Positions 33,550-41,112 of a DNA stretch of 64,000 bases are shown piece by piece. The DNA comes from Soonwooa sp. (lineage in GTDB: Bacteria > Bacteroidota > Bacteroidia > Flavobacteriales > Weeksellaceae). The position numbers and the translations under genes are program-made. A model generated the notes under the pieces. The model saw only the letters and a list, made by a program, of their open reading frames with translations. It was not told the origin of the DNA and searched no databases. The stretch covers positions 1-64,000 of the forward strand of contig NZ_JASLDS010000016.1 in assembly GCF_030151385.1 (NCBI RefSeq), given 5' to 3'. Each line of letters starts with the position of its first letter. The stretch's first letter is position 1.

Positions 33550-33924
33550 ATGTTAGACCACGTTATTATTCCAGTAAGCGATTTAGAACAATCAGTTGAA
33601 TTCTATGCCAAAGCCTTAAAACCGCTTAATATCTCATTGGCAATGGATTTCAAAGGTGAAAATGGACATCCAGATTTAAAAGGTTTTGGCGATGGTCAAA
33701 CTGTATTTTTTTGGTTGAAAACAGGAAATCCAACCAAAGGCGTTCACATTGGTTTGGTAGCGAAAAACCACGAAGAGATTGAGGCATTCTACAAATCGGC
33801 TGTAGAGGCAGGCGCTGAAACAATGTATGCGCCAAGAGTTTTTCCAGAATATTATCCTGGCTATTTTGCAACCTGGATAATTGATCCCGATGGTTATGAA
33901 ATCGAAGTTGTACACAAAAGCTAA
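33550..33924 (+). CDS. VOC (glyoxalase/dioxygenase) fold protein
   Basis: 124 residues. LDHVIIPVSDLEQSVEFYAKALKPLN is the first babb-module, with the first metal ligand position His3. The middle includes VFFWLKTGNPTKGVHIGLVA, and the last module YPGYFATWIIDPDGYEIEVVHK places a Glu near the end, as in metal-binding VOC proteins. The function cannot be specified; relatives include lyases and resistance proteins. It is immediately followed by a strong terminator and then an AraC regulator gene. Confidence 0.88.
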   Translation: MLDHVIIPVSDLEQSVEFYAKALKPLNISLAMDFKGENGHPDLKGFGDGQTVFFWLKTGNPTKGVHIGLVAKNHEEIEAFYKSAVEAGAETMYAPRVFPEYYPGYFATWIIDPDGYEIEVVHKS

Positions 33925-33945
33925 GCTAAAAAATTAATTTATAAC

Positions 33946-33978
33946 GAGGTGTTTTTTTAAACACCTCATTTTTTTTGT
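33946..33978 (+). terminator. Terminator of the VOC gene
   Basis: GAGGTGTTT-tttt-AAACACCTC and then ATTTTTTTT. It is placed 22 bp past the VOC stop and 20 bp before the AraC ATG. Confidence 0.85.
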
Positions 33979-33998
33979 AAATTTAGATTTTCAATCTT

Positions 33999-34805
33999 AT
34001 GTCCGGAATACAACAAAGTGAATATGCCGAAATCCTATTATCGTGCATCGAAGAAAAATATTACAAAGATGAAGTTGCTTTGGAACACCATTCATTTGCA
34101 AGAATAGTTTCAGGCGAAATGAAAGTAATACAGGCGGACAGAACATATCATTTTAAAGCAGGCGATACATTGTTATTTCCTCGCAACCAAGTTTCTACGC
34201 TCATCAAAAATCCGAAAGACGGACAACCGTATAAAGCAATAGTAATATTCTTTTCGCCGCAAAGATTAAAAGATTTTTACAGTAATAATCCAATTCAACA
34301 CACAAAGACGCATACCCATAAAATAAAGACTTTTGAAAAACATCCGTTATTGGAAAGTTTCTTCGCCTCGCTTATTCCATATTTTGATCTAGAAAATGAA
34401 TTGCCAAAAAAAATGATATCCATAAAAATAGAAGAAGCGTTAACCATTCTTCGTTCTATTGACACAGACATAGATAATCTCTTGGCAGATTTTTCTGAAC
34501 CTCATAAAATTAATCTTACGGATTTTATGGAAAAAAATTACATGCATAATTTAACGATGGAACAATTTGGACAAATGACAGGCAGAAGTTTGACCACTTT
34601 CAAACGAGATTTCAAAAAGGCATACAACATCACACCACAAAAATGGATCATTCAAAAAAGATTGGAACTCGCACATTACCAATTATCAGAAAAAAAACGG
34701 AAGCCAATTGAGGTATATCTTGAAACTGGATTTGAAAATCTTTCACATTTTTCCTTTGCCTTCAAAAAGTATTTTGGTTATACACCAACGGATTTAAGAA
34801 ACTAA
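33999..34805 (+). CDS. AraC family transcriptional regulator
   Basis: 268 residues. N-terminal cupin-like sensor (EVALEHHSFARIVSGEMKVI, FKAGDTLLFPRNQVS), about 165 residues, then a C-terminal AraC double helix-turn-helix: LTMEQFGQMTGRSLTTFKRDFKKAYNITPQKWI and the second HTH ending ENLSHFSFAFKKYFGYTPTDLRN, the canonical signature. The effector is unknown. It directly precedes a metallo-beta-lactamase gene in the same direction (104-bp gap); a regulatory link is conceivable but not shown. Confidence 0.9.
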   Translation: MSGIQQSEYAEILLSCIEEKYYKDEVALEHHSFARIVSGEMKVIQADRTYHFKAGDTLLFPRNQVSTLIKNPKDGQPYKAIVIFFSPQRLKDFYSNNPIQHTKTHTHKIKTFEKHPLLESFFASLIPYFDLENELPKKMISIKIEEALTILRSIDTDIDNLLADFSEPHKINLTDFMEKNYMHNLTMEQFGQMTGRSLTTFKRDFKKAYNITPQKWIIQKRLELAHYQLSEKKRKPIEVYLETGFENLSHFSFAFKKYFGYTPTDLRN

Positions 34806-34909
34806 CAATCAAGCCACTTAGATTCTATTTTCAAAATGCAAGGTAATTATCAAACATGTAGATTTAACTTTCCCTTTAGCAGGAATTTTAAAAACTAAAA
34901 ATAATAAAA

Positions 34910-35668
34910 ATGAACAAAATAATAAAAATCGCTTTAATACTCATATTTTCATACACTTTTCTAAGTTGTCAATCTCAAAAAACAGAATCGTTTAGTCCAA
35001 AAGTGTTGTACAAATCTGAGGATTTAATTATTACTCAGGTTTCAAAAAACACCTTCGAACACACCTCATATAAGCAAACTGATGAGTGGGGAAAAGTTCC
35101 TTGTAACGGATTAATTGTCCAAAATAATGGAGAAGTCATCGTTTTTGACACACCTACAAATGACGCCACTTCAGTTGAATTAATTAACTGGATTGAGACC
35201 AAACTTCACAGTAAAATTGATGCAATTGTTCCTACGCATTTTCACGATGATTGTTTGGGAGGTCTAAAGGCGTTTCACGATCGTAAAATCCCTTCCTATG
35301 CCTATTCCAAAACGATAGAACTTGCAAAAGAAAACAATTTTGAAGTTCCAATTAATAGCATAAAAGATTCAATGACACTTAAAGTTGGGAATGAAGTTGC
35401 TTTGGTCAAATTTTTCGGAGAAGGACATACCAGAGACAATGTTGTTGGATATTTCCCAAGTGACAATGTTTTGTTTGGCGGATGTTTGATAAAAGAACTA
35501 AATGCTAGTAAAGGTTATCTTGGCGATGCCAACACAGAAGCTTGGTCGACGACAGTTGAGAAGGTAAAAAAACAATATCCAAACGTAAAAGTTGTTATCC
35601 CAGGCCACGGCGACTTTGGAGACCAAAAGCTACTTGATTATACAATCGGACTATTTAAAATACAATAG
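34910..35668 (+). CDS. Subclass B1 metallo-beta-lactamase, lipoprotein
   Basis: 252 residues with a lipoprotein signal (TFLSC, Cys20). All B1 zinc ligands are present: His110, His112 and Asp114 in THFHDDC, His173 in GEGHTRDN, Cys192 in FGGCLIK and His233 in IPGHGD. The lysine after Cys192 (CLIK) is the substrate-binding Lys typical of B1 enzymes. It hydrolyses beta-lactams, presumably in the periplasm. Chromosomal B1 enzymes are common in the Chryseobacterium group, so it looks intrinsic; no insertion sequence, integron or plasmid sign is near. The exact allele family cannot be named. Confidence 0.93.
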   Translation: MNKIIKIALILIFSYTFLSCQSQKTESFSPKVLYKSEDLIITQVSKNTFEHTSYKQTDEWGKVPCNGLIVQNNGEVIVFDTPTNDATSVELINWIETKLHSKIDAIVPTHFHDDCLGGLKAFHDRKIPSYAYSKTIELAKENNFEVPINSIKDSMTLKVGNEVALVKFFGEGHTRDNVVGYFPSDNVLFGGCLIKELNASKGYLGDANTEAWSTTVEKVKKQYPNVKVVIPGHGDFGDQKLLDYTIGLFKIQ

Positions 35669-35724
35669 GAGTTTGTGCTAACATTATGTTTGCAAAACCA
35701 GAGCTTCAACGAAGCCATTTTTTG

Positions 35725-35767
35725 AAAAAGCTTTTCCAATTTGGAGAAGCTTTTTTTGTTATATTTG
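35725..35767 (+). terminator. Terminator/promoter module 3
   Basis: AAAAAGCTTTTCC-AATT-TGGAGAAGCTTTTTTT then TATATTTG at 35760-35767, with a TTG (35741) 16 nt upstream. It lies between the metallo-beta-lactamase and the hydrolase gene. Confidence 0.8.
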
Positions 35768-35849
35768 GATTAATTAAATTTATATCTTTAGACATCTTTG
35801 TCTATAAAGTCACAAAGGATAATCTAGATTCGTTCACTAAAAATAAATT

Positions 35850-36974
35850 ATGACTATTAAATTCACGAAAATTACAAATTTGGGAAAGAACTACTTTTTA
35901 CTACTAATCTTAATTTTTACAAGCTTTCCGCTTTTCGGGCAATCTGGAAAAAGCATTAATAAAGACTCATTAAATCAGATAAGTTTATACAACGAGTATA
36001 AAACTGAGTTTAATAACTACGAAAAAAAATATGGTAATTATATCCAAACCAACAACGTAAACATGCATTATTTGGAATGGGGAAATCCTAAAAACCCTAC
36101 GCTTATTTGGATTCATGGGACATATAGCAATGCTTATGAGTTGTATAAAATTATTGATGAACTAGTTAAAATGAATCTACATGTAATTGCCATCGATTAC
36201 TATGGACACGGATACACCGAAATTCCTAAAAAAGATGTAAGCATCTATGACGTTGTAGATGACATAAAATTCTTAATGGATAAAAAGAATATTAAGCAAG
36301 CCATTATCGGAGGTTGGTCTCGTGGCGGAACAATTAGTACCGCATTTTATAACACCTATCCTACCGCTGTACAAGCATTAATTTTGGAAGATGGTGGTTC
36401 TGTTGCTTGGGATATTGGCGAACAAGAATCTAATATTATCAAAAGTATTGAGGAAACTAAGCAGTATTACGCAAATAAAAAACCCTTAATTTTCAATACC
36501 GAATTTGAGGCATATTGGTATATTTATAACAATTGGGGTGCAAAAGGGAAGCAAGATAAAAGGCTTAAAAAAGAAATTTTTACTTCGTATGCGAGAATTA
36601 AAAAGAATAAGCAAAATAAATTCGAAATAAATCCTGGCGCAGAAGAACTTACAGGAGAAAATTCAGCGGAAGAAAATTTGGCTATTATCTACACTCCTTT
36701 CACAGCTAAAACGGCTTTTGGAGCGTCCACACATCAATTGAATCCAAAAATAATTTATAGAAATTTGGATAAACCAATGCTCATTTTTGACCCAATAAGC
36801 GATAACGACTGGTTTGATTTTAAAGTTGAGAACGAAAAACTAGCCAAAGCACATCCTAGTTTTATTACGCATAAGGTTTATAACAAAACCTCGCATGGCG
36901 TAAAAGACGAAAGACCCAACGAAGTTTTGAATGATATAAAATCTTTTTTGCAATCTAACAAAATAATTAAGTGA
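35850..36974 (+). CDS. Alpha/beta hydrolase, exported
   Basis: 374 residues. Signal peptide (ending LFGQS), then an alpha/beta hydrolase: oxyanion motif WIHGTYSN, IDYYGHGYTE, nucleophile Ser157 in GGWSRGG, and a late acid/His region (FDPISDNDW, TSHGVKDERP). A cap-like insertion lies between about 185 and 295. The substrate is unknown; the class includes esterases, peptidases and haloalkane-type enzymes. Confidence 0.85.
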   Translation: MTIKFTKITNLGKNYFLLLILIFTSFPLFGQSGKSINKDSLNQISLYNEYKTEFNNYEKKYGNYIQTNNVNMHYLEWGNPKNPTLIWIHGTYSNAYELYKIIDELVKMNLHVIAIDYYGHGYTEIPKKDVSIYDVVDDIKFLMDKKNIKQAIIGGWSRGGTISTAFYNTYPTAVQALILEDGGSVAWDIGEQESNIIKSIEETKQYYANKKPLIFNTEFEAYWYIYNNWGAKGKQDKRLKKEIFTSYARIKKNKQNKFEINPGAEELTGENSAEENLAIIYTPFTAKTAFGASTHQLNPKIIYRNLDKPMLIFDPISDNDWFDFKVENEKLAKAHPSFITHKVYNKTSHGVKDERPNEVLNDIKSFLQSNKIIK

Positions 36975-37017
36975 TATTGAAAAACATGAAATGGTTTACC
37001 AAAATCATTCCTTATAG

Positions 37018-37057
37018 AAAAGCTTCCTCAAATGGGGAAGCTTTTTCGTTAAATTTG
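37018..37057 (+). terminator. Terminator/promoter module 4
   Basis: AAAGCTTCCTC-AAAT-GGGGAAGCTTTTT, then TAAATTTG at 37050-37057. Here the TTG of modules 1-3 is replaced by ATG. Confidence 0.7.
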
Positions 37058-37121
37058 GGATTAAGCTAATTTGATATTATATTCCGATATTTCGAACTTA
37101 AGAAAACTAAAAAAAATACAC

Positions 37122-37454
37122 ATGAATGAAAGTGAAACAATAAAAAATGAAGTTTTGATTTTTTTAGAATCTTTTGATGTCAATATTGGTCGAAACTTAA
37201 ATTTCCGCGAATCAATCTGTACAAACAAAGAAAGTTTTGATAGACACTTCACTACTTTTTCAAGCACCGAATTTATATTGACAAATTTTGGAGCCAGAAT
37301 TAGTGGTTCTCGAATTATGTTTAATGGTCAAAAACTTAATTACGAAATCAGTTTAGACAGAATAACAAAATTTGAAAAAAAAGAAAATCAAACCATAATT
37401 TTTGAAACTTACTCCGAAAATGTAATTCGAAGAACAATTATTGAAATCTTGTAA
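37122..37454 (+). CDS. Small cytoplasmic protein of unknown function
   Basis: 110 residues from the ATG at 37122; an earlier frame start at 37071 lies in the promoter region. An N-terminal acidic helix (NESETIKNEVLIFLESF) is followed by an all-beta stretch (FILTNFGARISGSRIMFNGQKLNYEISLDRITKFEKKENQTIIFET), faintly PH-like. Not recognised. It has its own terminator (module-type hairpin at 37519). Confidence 0.6.
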   Translation: MNESETIKNEVLIFLESFDVNIGRNLNFRESICTNKESFDRHFTTFSSTEFILTNFGARISGSRIMFNGQKLNYEISLDRITKFEKKENQTIIFETYSENVIRRTIIEIL

Positions 37455-37518
37455 CGAAAGTAATAAATTATGAACCTAAAGTTTATTTTTATTAGAACAA
37501 AAAAAGAAAACATAGACT

Positions 37519-37550
37519 AAGCTTCCTCTAATTTTGGGAAGCTTTTATTA
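37519..37550 (+). terminator. Terminator, same sequence family (module 5)
   Basis: AAGCTTCCTC-TAATTT-TGGGAAGCTTTTA. The stem sequence matches modules 1-4, but no clean TAnnTTTG follows. Confidence 0.65.
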
Positions 37551-37585
37551 TATCAAAATCTTTATATTCGTCACAAATACAATCG

Positions 37586-38461
37586 ATGTATCCATTTCAG
37601 GTCACCTTTGACGTTAGCGACAATATCTTCATTAAGATTCTTACGATTCTAGCAGCTTTATTTATTGCTGGGACTTGGTTTTATAACCAAAATCAGCGGT
37701 CAATTTTCCAGCGTGTTTTGGGTGGTATTATTGGTGGCGTTGCTTCTTATTTTGTCGTTTTGATGTTTTTTGGTATTCTGGTAAGTTTTTATATCACAAT
37801 CAAAGATGCACTAAATCCAAATGTACAAATTGCTACCATTGTTAAATATGACCAGTTTACAAGTACTTCACAAGACTCCAGCCGAAGAACGATTGGCACA
37901 AGGACACGCAGCAATACCTACTACAAACCGACGCTAGAATATCGTGACAAAAACGGAAACACAAAGCAAGTCAAAGGCGATGTTTCATATAGCGACAATA
38001 ATAAAAAGCCGATTGGAAGCCTTACAAAAGTTATTGTTGAAGACCACAAAGTTCGGATGAGAGAAACACCAATCAAAACATTTACTTTCGTCATGAATAT
38101 TATCGTTTTGGCTTTCATGATTATGTTTTACTACGTGTTTTACACCTTTGCAAAAACAGGAGGCTTCGAAGATGCTGGCGATTTTATGCTTTTAGTTTTT
38201 TCCTACGTTGTTTTCCCGATAGCATTTTTTGTTTTAATATACCTTTTTCTAAATATTGGCTACGATTATTTTATCCTTGGTAAAAGATACACGAGCTTCG
38301 GTGGTGCTGCCATTTGTACAGGTTTAGGTTTTTTTCTCATTTTATGCATTTATGGTTTTATTAAATATAAAATTGAAGCTGCAGCTAAGAAAAAGAAAAA
38401 AGCGCTAAAAAAACTCGAAAAAGAATCCAAAAAACCTACAGATAAAAGCATAAATTATTAA
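37586..38461 (+). CDS. Polytopic membrane protein, DUF3592-like
   Basis: 291 residues. Two N-terminal helices (about 15-30 and 45-70), a soluble loop of about 100 residues (VKYDQFTSTSQDSSRR to VRMRETPIK) with the strand pattern of DUF3592-type domains, then three more helices and a very Lys-rich C-terminus (AAAKKKKKALKKLEKESKK). Function unknown. The stop codon TAA overlaps the first base of the MITE-like element at 38461, so the native end may have been altered by the insertion. Confidence 0.75.
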   Translation: MYPFQVTFDVSDNIFIKILTILAALFIAGTWFYNQNQRSIFQRVLGGIIGGVASYFVVLMFFGILVSFYITIKDALNPNVQIATIVKYDQFTSTSQDSSRRTIGTRTRSNTYYKPTLEYRDKNGNTKQVKGDVSYSDNNKKPIGSLTKVIVEDHKVRMRETPIKTFTFVMNIIVLAFMIMFYYVFYTFAKTGGFEDAGDFMLLVFSYVVFPIAFFVLIYLFLNIGYDYFILGKRYTSFGGAAICTGLGFFLILCIYGFIKYKIEAAAKKKKKALKKLEKESKKPTDKSINY

Positions 38462-38654
38462 GAGCCTGTTTAAAAATTTTACCGAAATATTTGTTTTTAA
38501 ACCAGTCAGATCTTCTTTGCTAATTTTAATGCTCTTTTAAGTCAATTTTTTGTTTCTCATTTTTAATTTAGCCCGCTAAATCTTCAAATGTAAAATAAAA
38601 AATTCATCTCAAAATAGCTATGAAAATTTCATCAATAAAATTTAAACAGGCTCT
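38461..38654. mobile_element. MITE-like element with perfect 14-bp terminal inverted repeats
   Basis: AGAGCCTGTTTAAA at 38461-38474 and its exact complement TTTAAACAGGCTCT at 38641-38654 enclose 166 bp with no ORF. Internal sequence from the right half (ATTTTGAGAT, ATTTTATTGAT) recurs, inverted and diverged, at 39378-39480. No clear target duplication is visible. It fits a non-autonomous element moved by a transposase encoded elsewhere. Confidence 0.75.
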
Positions 38655-38724
38655 AATCAAATTATCATAGTTTTTTCTTTTAGCTTAAAATTTTTCTTAT
38701 TTTTATTTCACTAAAATAAAAGAC

Positions 38725-39366
38725 ATGAAAAAAATCCTAAGCTTACTTTCTCTAACAATAATCTCAATATCTGCAACAGCACAATATGTAGAACCCGAAA
38801 AAGCGGATAAAATAGCTGCGCAACGAAAAGCAACAGAAATTGTAACCATGCCCACTTTGAAGTTTGATTCTATACAAGCCAAAAATATGTTGGCACTTGG
38901 GAAAGGAAAAATTGTTGGTGAAGCTTTTACACGTCAAAAGAACGGTTATGGCATGAAGATTCTCGACAAAGTAAAAGCTAATAAAATAATGGTGACTCTA
39001 TTTCCTGTAACACCTTATTTCGAAGAATACTACAAACTTTGGAAAGATAAAAGCAAAAACAATCCTAAGAAAAATAAGTTCGTTTACATGGATCGCGCTG
39101 CAATGCGTTACCGTATTGAAGCAATTACCAATAGTGATGGCGAATTTACATTTCCAGACATGAAACCTGGCAAGTATTATCTTTATGGAAGCATGGATTA
39201 TTCTCTCAACTATAATTATAATAAATATTCTGGAAGTGGTTATGACAATTATGGCAGAATAGATTATTACACACCAAGCTCCTATACAAAAGACTTTAAC
39301 GAGTTTTTAGAAACTTTTGTTGAAGTAAAATCAGATGGCGAAATTGTAAAAGTTAAACTTAAATAA
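38725..39366 (+). CDS. Exported protein of unknown function with a carboxypeptidase-regulatory-like tail
   Basis: 213 residues. Signal peptide (ending SATAQ). The C-terminal half has the NSDGEFTFPDMKPGKYYLYGSMDY pattern of Cna-B/carboxypeptidase-regulatory domains, followed by a Tyr/Asn/Gly-rich stretch (NYNYNKYSGSGYDNYGRIDYY). No enzyme motif. It lies alone between a MITE-like element and a diverged relative of it. Confidence 0.7.
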   Translation: MKKILSLLSLTIISISATAQYVEPEKADKIAAQRKATEIVTMPTLKFDSIQAKNMLALGKGKIVGEAFTRQKNGYGMKILDKVKANKIMVTLFPVTPYFEEYYKLWKDKSKNNPKKNKFVYMDRAAMRYRIEAITNSDGEFTFPDMKPGKYYLYGSMDYSLNYNYNKYSGSGYDNYGRIDYYTPSSYTKDFNEFLETFVEVKSDGEIVKVKLK

Positions 39367-39377
39367 TTACACTCAAT

Positions 39378-39480
39378 ACAGCTTGTTAAAATTTTATTGA
39401 TAAAGTAGTTTAGATTTTATTGCTAAATTTTTTGTAGCTGTTTTGAGATAAATTTCATGTAAAGTTTTTATCAATAACAA
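39378..39480 (-). mobile_element. Diverged relative of the MITE-like element
   Basis: Begins CAGCTTGTTAAAATTTTATTGAT and continues TAGCTGTTTTGAGATAAATTT. It aligns to the right end of the 38461-38654 element read backwards (AGCCTGTTTAAATTTTATTGAT, TAGCTATTTTGAGATGAATTT), with an insertion of about 20 bp. The far end is not preserved. Confidence 0.55.
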
Positions 39481-39511
39481 AATAGATTTTGGAAATATCT
39501 GCGACGAGATA

Positions 39512-39519
39512 TATCTTTG
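39512..39519 (+). promoter_or_regulatory. -7 box 4 nt before a start codon
   Basis: TATCTTTG, then CTTT, then the ATG of the esterase gene. A TTG stands 20 nt upstream (39489). The transcript is likely leaderless or nearly so. Confidence 0.55.
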
Positions 39520-39523
39520 CTTT

Positions 39524-40162
39524 ATGGATTTAAAATACCTCCTTAGAGAACCCGAAAATATAATATCTTCTACACCACTTTTGGTGCTACTTCATGGTTA
39601 TGGTAGTAACGAAGAAGATCTTTTTAGTTTTGTACCAACACTTCCAAAAGATTGGTTGGTTGTTAGCTTTCGAGCACCCAAAGACACGCCTTATGGTGGC
39701 TATGCTTGGTACGACATAGACTTTACAAATAAAGATAAATTTGTAGACGTTCCGCAAGCCGAAGAAGCCATTTCTGGCATTATGCAGGCGATTATGCAAA
39801 TCAGCAACAACTACGGTTTGGTAGATAATCCGACGCATCTTTGTGGCTTTAGCCAGGGTGGTGTGCTTAGTTATGCATTGGCACTTCGCTTTCCGCAATT
39901 GTACAACAAAATTGCTTGCCTTAGCAGCTACCCAGAAGAAAAGCTTTTAACAGACATTGTTAAAGACAAAAAAAAGCTAGAGCATTTAAGATTTTTTATT
40001 TCCCACGGAACAGACGATGCTATTATTCCGATTGATTGGGGAAGAAAAGCAGCAGAATTATTGTATGATTTAAGTTGCTACTTTAGCTTTAGAGAATACA
40101 TGAGTGGACATGGCGTTAACCAAAAAAACTATATGGATTTGATGACCTACTTCGAATCTTAG
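39524..40162 (+). CDS. Phospholipase/carboxylesterase family hydrolase
   Basis: 212 residues, cytoplasmic (no signal). Alpha/beta hydrolase of the YpfH/acyl-protein-thioesterase-like group: LLHGYGSNEEDLFSFVPTLP, the nucleophile Ser in CGFSQGGVLSYALALRFP, the acid in SHGTDDAIIPI, and His in YMSGHGVN. Length is typical. The substrate is unknown, probably short-chain esters. Monocistronic between repeats and a bidirectional terminator. Confidence 0.87.
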   Translation: MDLKYLLREPENIISSTPLLVLLHGYGSNEEDLFSFVPTLPKDWLVVSFRAPKDTPYGGYAWYDIDFTNKDKFVDVPQAEEAISGIMQAIMQISNNYGLVDNPTHLCGFSQGGVLSYALALRFPQLYNKIACLSSYPEEKLLTDIVKDKKKLEHLRFFISHGTDDAIIPIDWGRKAAELLYDLSCYFSFREYMSGHGVNQKNYMDLMTYFES

Positions 40163-40236
40163 AAATAAATATTATTTGTGTGGCACAGCATTTGTAAAGA
40201 TTAAACAGAACACAAATAATGGAGAACAATTAATAG

Positions 40237-40264
40237 AAAAAGCTACTCATATCGAGTAGCTTTT
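40237..40264. terminator. Bidirectional terminator
   Basis: AAAAGCTACTC and GAGTAGCTTTT around a 4-5-nt loop between two convergent genes. Confidence 0.85.
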
Positions 40265-40288
40265 CTATTATAAAACAATATTGTTAAA

Positions 40289-40957
40289 TTATTTATAATT
40301 CACCTTTCCGCCGATAACTTTTTTATCGTTTCTATTTTCAGGATTTCCATACACATTGATAACGCCACCAGCTCTCGTCGTTGCCGTTACATCTTGACTT
40401 GCATAGACATTTGCTTCGCCACCAGCATTAACAGTTACAGAAGTGTTTTCAGTTTTAAATCCTGCTGCATCATATTTTCCACCAGCGTTAACAACAACAT
40501 CTTGTGTTGTACTCTCTCCCGAAATTTTTATTAAACCTCCAGTATTTACTTTAGTATTAAGAGCAGACGTTTCGGCAACAATATCAATCACGGAACCTTC
40601 GTTAGAAATTAAACTAAGATTAGATACATGAACAGGCGAAGTTGAAGAAACAACCGAACCTTGACTCGCTTGGATGCTTCCAAGGTTTTTGTAGTACAAG
40701 ATAATTTTGGTTGCATCACCTTGCATAACTTTAGAAGTCACCATTCTGACTTTTAACTCATTGCCACTATTTACAAACTCCACATTTCCAGCATTCTTTC
40801 CAGAAATATCAGCTTTATATTCGTCTCCAGGGACAAGTTCTACATTAATTTGGTCAAAAACTTTAAGCTTTGTAAAACTTCCGACATTTTTCATTTGCGC
40901 AAATACAAGTGTGCTACTTGCGGCGATCATCATTGTGGTCAAAATTTGTTTAATCAT
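40289..40957 (-). CDS. GIN-domain (DUF2807) exported protein
   Basis: 222 residues from the ATG at 40957 (the longer frame at 41020 lacks support). Signal peptide ending STLVFAQ, then a head-GIN domain: FTKLKVFDQINVELVPGDEYKADI is the family's opening, followed by beta-helix coils (VVVNAGGKYDAAGF, VTVNAGGEANVYA, VTATTRAGGVINVYG). Unlike the Ser-rich 4390 protein, the corners here are Asn-Ala-Gly-Gly. Not a lipoprotein. Function unknown, probably on the cell surface or in the periplasm. Confidence 0.85.
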   Translation of the reverse strand: MIKQILTTMMIAASSTLVFAQMKNVGSFTKLKVFDQINVELVPGDEYKADISGKNAGNVEFVNSGNELKVRMVTSKVMQGDATKIILYYKNLGSIQASQGSVVSSTSPVHVSNLSLISNEGSVIDIVAETSALNTKVNTGGLIKISGESTTQDVVVNAGGKYDAAGFKTENTSVTVNAGGEANVYASQDVTATTRAGGVINVYGNPENRNDKKVIGGKVNYK

Positions 40958-41112
40958 AATTTTGGTACTTATTATAGCTTTTTTAACAACGTCAAAATCG
41001 ATACCATTGTATGTTGTCACGAAAATTTAATTTTAATTATTCCTTATTCATAAATACTTTTTCGCAAGATTTCAATAAAAATGCTACATTTGAATTCTGA
41101 AAGTAGAACGCT

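Noticed and set aside
33999..35668. Acquired resistance island (AraC plus metallo-beta-lactamase)
   Set aside because: No transposase, integrase, direct repeats or composition break was seen around the genes, and intrinsic B1 enzymes are common in this group.
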